Shown here in pieces: positions 57,828-64,000 of a stretch of 64,000 nucleotides of DNA (position 1 is its first letter; each line of letters begins with the position of its first letter). The stretch comes from JBEVOS01 sp044226655. GTDB taxonomy: Bacteria > Pseudomonadota > Alphaproteobacteria > Caulobacterales > Aquidulcibacteraceae. The position numbers were made by a program, and so were the translations under genes. Location: NCBI GenBank assembly GCA_044226655.1, contig JBGAGO010000004.1:62001-126000 (forward strand), in the 5' to 3' direction. Under the pieces are notes generated by a model. That model was not told where the DNA came from, did no database searches, and saw only the letters and a program-made list of their open reading frames with translations.

Positions 57828-58295
57828 CTAGCGCCGATACACTCGCATGCCGACATAGCAAGGCTCATGCTCGCACGCCGCCAGCCACACCCGCGCATAG
57901 GCAGTGCCATCAGCGGCGGGCGTGATCTCGACATAAGGCGTGTCGTTCACGGCCACGTCGCGGCCGACGAAGCCGCCCGTCGCGTCGTACACTTCGAGAT
58001 CGACATCCGAGCAATCATTGTCGCACACGGCGAACACGCGATAGGTCACGCCCGCGCGCAGCGAGATCGGCCACAGCGCGCCGCCGTCAAGCCGCAGCGG
58101 GCGGATGAAATCCTGGATCGAGGAATCCGGGCGGAAACCTTCGCTGACGTGCTTGCTGGCCTGATCGGAAAGATAGCCGCGCACTTGCGCGGTGTAATCG
58201 CCGCCGCCGCCGCCGCGCTGCGGTTGCGCCGAAGCCGGCGTCGCGGCCAGAGCGAGCGCGCCCAGCGCCGCCGCCATCCAACGAAATCGCGCCAT
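57828..58295 (-). CDS. Secreted protein with one Cys/Asp-rich domain (PPC-like)
   Basis: A 155-residue protein with signal peptide MARFRWMAAALGALALAATP and a Gly-rich hinge. One copy of a domain with CDNDCSDVDLEVYDATGG, an ITPAADGTAYARVWLAAC strand and a final EPCYVGMRVYRR. Four Cys lie at conserved places. The DVDLEVYD segment recalls the PPC beta-sandwich attached to secreted peptidases, here free-standing and with disulfides. GGGAGAGAAC precedes ATG 58295. It shares the domain with the gene upstream, 11 bp away. Confidence 0.72.
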   Translation of the reverse strand: MARFRWMAAALGALALAATPASAQPQRGGGGGDYTAQVRGYLSDQASKHVSEGFRPDSSIQDFIRPLRLDGGALWPISLRAGVTYRVFAVCDNDCSDVDLEVYDATGGFVGRDVAVNDTPYVEITPAADGTAYARVWLAACEHEPCYVGMRVYRR

Positions 58296-58306
58296 GTTCT
58301 CTCCCG

Positions 58307-59188
58307 CTAACGCCCGTTCCGGATAAACGCGCGCTGGCCGACATAACATGGCTCGACATTGCACGTCGCGAGCCAAATCCGCACAGCAAACGCGCCCGAC
58401 GCGCGCGGCGTGACATCGACGGTGGTCGGGTTGTCGACTGCGACATTGCTCGCCACCTGGCGGCCGCCGGAATCGCGCACCTCGATGTCGAGATCGCTGC
58501 AATCGGAATCGCAGGCGGCCGCGAAGCGATAGGTGCGGTTGGCGATCAGATTATAGGTGATGGTCTGGCCTTCGCTTTCGATCAGCACCGGTGCGATCGG
58601 CGTCGCCGGCCCGCCCGTCAGCGGCATGAAGCCTTCGCGCGCGAAGCCGGCGCCGGCCTGTTCGAGCAGGGATTCGATGCCGCGTGCATAATCGCCGCCA
58701 TCGGCCGTTGGCCCGCTGACGCCCTCGCCTTGGCGCACTTCCGGTTCGCCCCCGCGCAGCACGCGCACGCCGACGACGCACGGCTCGTTCTCGCAGGCCG
58801 CCAGCCAGATGCGCGCATAAATCCGCCCGCTCGCGCGCGGCGTGATCTGCACGAACGGCGTGTCGTCATAGCCGATATCGCGTTCGACCAGATTGCCGTC
58901 CGAATCGTAGACTTCCATGTCCACGTCGCTGCAATCCTGATCGCAGGCGCCGTAAATGCGATAGTTCTGGCCGCCCTGCACGTTGAGCACGATGAGCCGC
59001 GCATCGCCGATGCGCAGCGGCGTGATCACATCCTGCACGGCGCTGTCGCGCCGATAGCCGCGCGCACTATGCACGGCCATGCCGCGATCGAGATAGGAGC
59101 GCACCTGCGCCTGAAAATCCTGCGCCATCGCCGCCGGCGCCGCGCTGAGCGCCATCAGCGCCGCGCATATTACGAGAACGAACCGCAT
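58307..59188 (-). CDS. Secreted protein with two Cys/Asp-rich domains (PPC-like)
   Basis: A 293-residue protein with signal peptide MRFVLVICAALMALSAAPAA and two copies of the same domain as its downstream neighbour, at residues about 55-150 and 195-290. The first has CDQDCSDVDMEVYDSDGN and ENEPCVVGVRVLRG; the second CDSDCSDLDIEVRDSGGR and NVEPCYVGQRAF. The repeats differ enough that the duplication is old. The Asp-rich stretch could bind calcium. Function unknown. It faces the hybrid kinase gene 72 bp upstream on the same strand. Confidence 0.75.
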   Translation of the reverse strand: MRFVLVICAALMALSAAPAAMAQDFQAQVRSYLDRGMAVHSARGYRRDSAVQDVITPLRIGDARLIVLNVQGGQNYRIYGACDQDCSDVDMEVYDSDGNLVERDIGYDDTPFVQITPRASGRIYARIWLAACENEPCVVGVRVLRGGEPEVRQGEGVSGPTADGGDYARGIESLLEQAGAGFAREGFMPLTGGPATPIAPVLIESEGQTITYNLIANRTYRFAAACDSDCSDLDIEVRDSGGRQVASNVAVDNPTTVDVTPRASGAFAVRIWLATCNVEPCYVGQRAFIRNGR

Positions 59189-59260
59189 CCCTGCACCCTA
59201 AGGCCCTCGGCCTAGGCCTATCGCCCGCTCCCCGGGCGCGCAAGAGCGCGGCCTGCGCGC

Positions 59261-61012
<1,752 letters not shown>

Positions 61013-61139
61013 ATCCGCCTCGCCCGCGCCAATTCGGCACAAGCTAGGCGTTCAAGGTAAAGGAAGCCGAAAAATTCCTGCTTGAACAATGCGTTAAGTT
61101 GGATTGATAAAGCCTTGCCCGAGCGCCTATCTGTAACCC

Positions 61140-63296
61140 ATGTCGTCCGCCGACAAGCCAATCCTGCCTGATCTCGCCGGCCTGCCCGGCGAGCAAGCCG
61201 CGGCGCCGAAAAAGATCGGCGTCGAGGTCATCAAGGATGAATTGGCGCGCCTGCCGGCCAAACCCGGCGTCTATCGCATGATCGGCGCGGATGGCGCCGT
61301 GCTCTACGTGGGCAAGGCGCGCAATCTGAAGAACCGCGTCGCGCAATATGCGCAGGGCCGCGCGCACGCGAACCAGATCTACCGGATGATCGCGCTCACG
61401 GCGGCGATGGAATTCATCGTCACCGCCACCGAAACCGAAGCGCTGTTACTCGAAACCAATCTCATCAAGCGCCTGAAGCCACGCTTCAACGTGCTGATGC
61501 GCGACGATAAGAGCTTTCCCTACATCGCGATCCGCACCGATCACGCCGCGCCCTGCCTGATGAAGCATCGCGGCGCCAAGAATTTCAAAGGCAAATTTTA
61601 CGGGCCCTTCGCCTCCGCCGGCGCCGTCAACCGCACGCTCAACACGCTCCAAAAAGCATTCCTGCTGCGCTCATGTTCCGACAGCGTCTATTCCGCGCGC
61701 ACGCGGCCATGCATGCTCTATCAGATCAAGCGCTGCGCGGCGCCCTGCGTCGGCCTTGTCGGCGAAGGCGAGTACAACGGCCTCGTGCGCGATGCGGAGC
61801 ATTTCCTCGAAGGCCGCTCCGACGAATTGCAGGATCGCCTGGCGGGCGAGATGCGGGCCGCATCCGACGCGCTGGAATTCGAACAAGCCGCGCGGCTGCG
61901 CAATCGCATCCGGGCGCTCGCCTCGGTGCGCGCCGTGCAGGGCGTCAACCCGCAGACCTTCACCGAAGCGGACGTGTTCGCCGCGCACAGCGAAGGCGGC
62001 CACACCTGCGTGCAAGTGTTCTTCTTCCGCGCCGGCCAGAACTGGGGCAACCGCGCCTATTTCCCGCGTCACGACCCGCAGACGCCCGAACCCGAAGTGC
62101 TCGAAAGCTTCATCGCGCAATTCTACGACGAGCGCGATCCGCCCCCGCTGGTGCTGACCAATATCGAGATCACGGAAAACGATCTGCTCGAACAGGCGCT
62201 CGCCGTGAAAGCCGACCGCAAGGTCGAGCTCCGCTGCCCGCAGCGCGGCGAAAAGCGCGAGATCGTCGACGCCGCCGCGCTCAACGCGCGCGAAGCGCTC
62301 GGCCGGCGCATGGCGGAAACGCAGAGCGTCGCGAAATTGCTCGATGGCGTGGCTGAAACCTTCGGCCTCGCCGAACGGCCCGAACGCATCGAGGTCTACG
62401 ACAATTCGCACATCCAGGGCACGAACGCCGTCGGCGCCATGATCGTCGCCGGCCCCGACGGCTTCATCAAAAACCAGTACCGCAAATTCAACATCCGCAG
62501 CACGGAGCTCACGCCGGGCGACGATTACGCCATGATGCGCGAAGTGCTCTCCCGCCGCTTCGCCCGCATGCTGAAGGAGCGGGCGGAAGATGAGGCGCAA
62601 AGTCCTTCTCCCCTTGTGGGAGAAGGTGGTTCTCGCGTGAGCGAGAACCGGATGAGGGGTGACGGCGCGACGCTTGAGAGCGAGGCGCCAACACCCCTCA
62701 CCCGTCCTTCGCTTCGCGAAGGCCACCCTCTCCCACAAGGGGAGAGGGACGAGGCGCTCGCCGCCTCTCCCGGCCAGATCACAGATGGCGGCGTCGATTT
62801 TTCCAAAGAAGAAACGCGCGAGCGCGACTCCAAATTCGCCGCCCGCCCCGATCTCGTGCTGATCGATGGCGGCGAAGGCCAATTGGCCGCCGCGCGCGAT
62901 GCGCTGCGCGATCTGGGTCTGCTGAACGAGATCGTGCTGGTCGGCGTCGCCAAGGGCGTCGATCGCGACGCGGGCCGCGAACGCTTCTTCATACCGGGCC
63001 AAGCGCCCTTCCGCCTCGATGAGAAGAGCCCGGTGCTCTATTATCTCCAGCGCCTGCGCGATGAAGCGCACCGCTTCGCCATCGGCGCCCATCGCCAGAA
63101 GCGCAAGGCCGACATCGCCAAGAACCCGCTCGACGACATCGCCGGCGTCGGCCCCGCGCGCAAACGCGCGCTGCTCGATCGCTTCGGCTCGGCGCGCGGT
63201 GTCGCCTCCGCAAACATTTCCGAGCTCGAAGCGGTTGACGGCGTCAACACCGAACTGGCCAAACGCATCTATGACTTCTTCCACGACAAGCGTTGA
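61140..63296 (+). CDS. uvrC: Excinuclease ABC subunit C with in-frame palindromic insert
   Basis: A 718-residue UvrC, longer than the usual 600-650. The GIY-YIG nuclease is GVYRMIGADGAVLYVGKARN near residue 42, the UVR motif that binds UvrB lies near residue 240 (ALEFEQAARLRNRI), the RNase-H-like nuclease has IEVYDNSHIQG and LVLIDGGEGQL, and two helix-hairpin-helix motifs end the protein (IAGVGPARKRALL, LEAVDGVNTELA). Residues about 487-537 are an extra segment coded by palindromic element R2 copy d, in the variable link before the second nuclease motif. It incises on both sides of DNA lesions. Confidence 0.96.
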   Translation: MSSADKPILPDLAGLPGEQAAAPKKIGVEVIKDELARLPAKPGVYRMIGADGAVLYVGKARNLKNRVAQYAQGRAHANQIYRMIALTAAMEFIVTATETEALLLETNLIKRLKPRFNVLMRDDKSFPYIAIRTDHAAPCLMKHRGAKNFKGKFYGPFASAGAVNRTLNTLQKAFLLRSCSDSVYSARTRPCMLYQIKRCAAPCVGLVGEGEYNGLVRDAEHFLEGRSDELQDRLAGEMRAASDALEFEQAARLRNRIRALASVRAVQGVNPQTFTEADVFAAHSEGGHTCVQVFFFRAGQNWGNRAYFPRHDPQTPEPEVLESFIAQFYDERDPPPLVLTNIEITENDLLEQALAVKADRKVELRCPQRGEKREIVDAAALNAREALGRRMAETQSVAKLLDGVAETFGLAERPERIEVYDNSHIQGTNAVGAMIVAGPDGFIKNQYRKFNIRSTELTPGDDYAMMREVLSRRFARMLKERAEDEAQSPSPLVGEGGSRVSENRMRGDGATLESEAPTPLTRPSLREGHPLPQGERDEALAASPGQITDGGVDFSKEETRERDSKFAARPDLVLIDGGEGQLAAARDALRDLGLLNEIVLVGVAKGVDRDAGRERFFIPGQAPFRLDEKSPVLYYLQRLRDEAHRFAIGAHRQKRKADIAKNPLDDIAGVGPARKRALLDRFGSARGVASANISELEAVDGVNTELAKRIYDFFHDKR
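62604..62748. repeat. Palindromic mosaic element (R2, copy d) inside uvrC
   Basis: Outer arms TCTCCCCTTGTGGGAGA (62607-62623) and TCTCCCACAAGGGGAGA (62729-62745) are perfect inverted repeats. Inner hairpins are GGTTCTCGC-GTGA-GCGAGAACC (62627-62648) and CCTTCGC-TTC-GCGAAGG. The element is read in frame as SPLVGEGG, ENRMRG, PLTRPSLREGH and PLPQGERD, a sequence type known from in-frame palindromic elements of alphaproteobacteria. Confidence 0.9.
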
Positions 63297-63894
63297 TTCC
63301 GGCGCGCGCCCATCGCGGGTTCCGCTCATGCTGACGATCGCGCGCCTCATTCTTGCGCCGGTTGTGGCGGGCCTCATCGTGTGGGCCGGCTATGGCGTCT
63401 TCCGGCATGGCCTCATCTTCGCGGGCCTGGTTTATGGCGCGGCGGCCACGCTCTTCGTCATCGCGGCGCTCACCGATTGGCTCGACGGCATGCTGGCGCG
63501 CCGCCTGAACGCCGTCACCCCGCTCGGCGCCGCGCTCGACCACATCGCCGACAAGTTGCTCACCGCAGGCGCCATGATCGCGCTCGCCGCCACCGTGTTT
63601 CCCCTCGATCTGATCGTGGCGACCTTGGTGCTGGTGCTGCGCGATCTCGCCGTCTCCGGCCTCAGGGAAGGCTATGGCGACAAGCTCCCCGTCGACGGCT
63701 TCGGCAAGGTCAAAGCTGCGGCGGCGATGATTGGCGTCGCGTTCTACCTCGCCTTCCAGGCCGCCGGCGTGCTGGGCGCGCCGCCTTACCTGCTGCTCGG
63801 CCTGGTCTGGCTGGCCCGCTCCCTGATCTGGACCGCCGCCCTGCTCGCGCTGTTCAGCGCCGCCCGGTATCTGCGGACCGCACTCGCCTCTTAA
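63271..63894 (+). CDS. pgsA: CDP-alcohol phosphatidyltransferase (PgsA-like)
   Basis: A 207-residue membrane protein. The family motif D-x2-DG-x2-AR-x8-G-x3-D-x3-D is TDWLDGMLARR followed by LGAALDHIADK. VPLMLTIARL near the start corresponds to the usual PNxLTxxR opening, so the start must lie before it. ATG 63271 is the only candidate, which makes the gene overlap the uvrC end by 26 bp. The uvrC-pgsA order is conserved in proteobacteria. It makes phosphatidylglycerol phosphate from CDP-diacylglycerol and glycerol 3-phosphate. Confidence 0.9.
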   Translation: MTSSTTSVDSGARPSRVPLMLTIARLILAPVVAGLIVWAGYGVFRHGLIFAGLVYGAAATLFVIAALTDWLDGMLARRLNAVTPLGAALDHIADKLLTAGAMIALAATVFPLDLIVATLVLVLRDLAVSGLREGYGDKLPVDGFGKVKAAAAMIGVAFYLAFQAAGVLGAPPYLLLGLVWLARSLIWTAALLALFSAARYLRTALAS

Positions 63895-63929
63895 CGACTC
63901 CGCAACCTACGATTGCTACCTAAGGTAGT

Positions 63930-64000
63930 ATGTCGGAGGGAGCGTCCGTTCAGGTTGTTGATGCCGAGTCCGCGCGTTGGGACGCGCTGACGCGCACCAC
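63930..64000 (+). CDS. Start of an unidentified gene (cut by window edge)
   Basis: ATG 63930 follows TAAGGTAG at a normal distance and opens a frame of 23 codons that runs off the window: MSEGASVQVVDAESARW then DALTRT. A Val-rich strand followed by AESARWDAL resembles the opening of some GNAT/FemAB-fold proteins, but this is too short to name. Plus strand, 35 bp after pgsA. Confidence 0.5.
   Translation, partial: MSEGASVQVVDAESARWDALTRT

Noticed and set aside
61671..63377. Long open frame antisense to uvrC (568 codons)
   Set aside because: Its translation is Arg/Ala/Asp-rich with no domain, and it mirrors uvrC codon structure. High GC keeps antisense frames open.

Overview
The window is about 64 kb of GC-rich, gene-dense DNA from a bacterial chromosome, most likely an alphaproteobacterium in or near the Caulobacterales / Hyphomonadaceae. 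This is inferred from the rpmH-rnpA-yidC-engB block, a large TonB-dependent receptor, alphaproteobacterial-type GTTC-N7-GTTC and FNR/FixK-like sites, many GTG starts, and the palindromic repeat families between genes. I see no prophage, transposase, CRISPR array, tRNA or rRNA. The window holds 67 protein genes, the first and last cut by its edges.

Layout. 1-8 kb: partial Hsp20, an APC permease, a Rieske oxygenase, and a cluster of an unknown membrane protein, an M15 peptidase, a TRAFs-binding-like/trypsin protease and a secreted protein. 8-13.5 kb: a fused two-domain CaiB/BaiF CoA-transferase, a DOMON-like protein, an AT-richer secreted protein coupled to a NamZ-type muramidase, and a cold-shock gene with its terminator. 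13.6-17.5 kb: a TauD-like dioxygenase, an ECF42-type sigma factor between two DGPF/YCII proteins, and an M23 peptidase. 17.5-24.6 kb: a phytoene-dehydrogenase-like oxidoreductase, a P1 (DmpA-type) peptidase, gamma-glutamyltransferase and an orphan histidine kinase. 24.7-27.3 kb: an epimerase and an atypical SDR divergent from an XRE/MmyB-like regulator.

27.3-30.4 kb is the core block rpmH-rnpA-yidC-engB, followed by a DUF6883/DUF4926 pair. 31-41 kb: Nu-class GST, trxB, LysR, MFS and DMT transporters, aspartate aminotransferase, and a TonB-dependent receptor. 41.3-49.8 kb: uvrB (a LexA-like box overlaps its start), DUF1003, ompW (an FNR-like box upstream), and a run of CMD-like, SDR, PIG-L deacetylase and arylamine N-acetyltransferase genes, then a dienelactone hydrolase. 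49.9-55.8 kb: a BLUF photoreceptor, GNAT/VOC genes, rlmJ, an NMT1-type ABC importer, and a glycine-rich cold-shock-domain protein. 55.8-64 kb: a chorismate mutase, two secreted proteins carrying three copies of a Cys/Asp-rich domain, a hybrid histidine kinase, uvrC with an in-frame palindromic insert, pgsA, and the start of one more gene.

The most unusual items are: the start of rnpA, which has no ordinary start codon after rpmH; two dispersed palindrome families, one sitting next to stop codons and one captured inside uvrC; the Cys/Asp-rich secreted domain family beside a hybrid kinase; the regulatory boxes at uvrB and ompW; a CoA-transferase fusion with one apparently dead half; and an SDR without its catalytic residues. 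All family names come from reading motifs; no database search was run.
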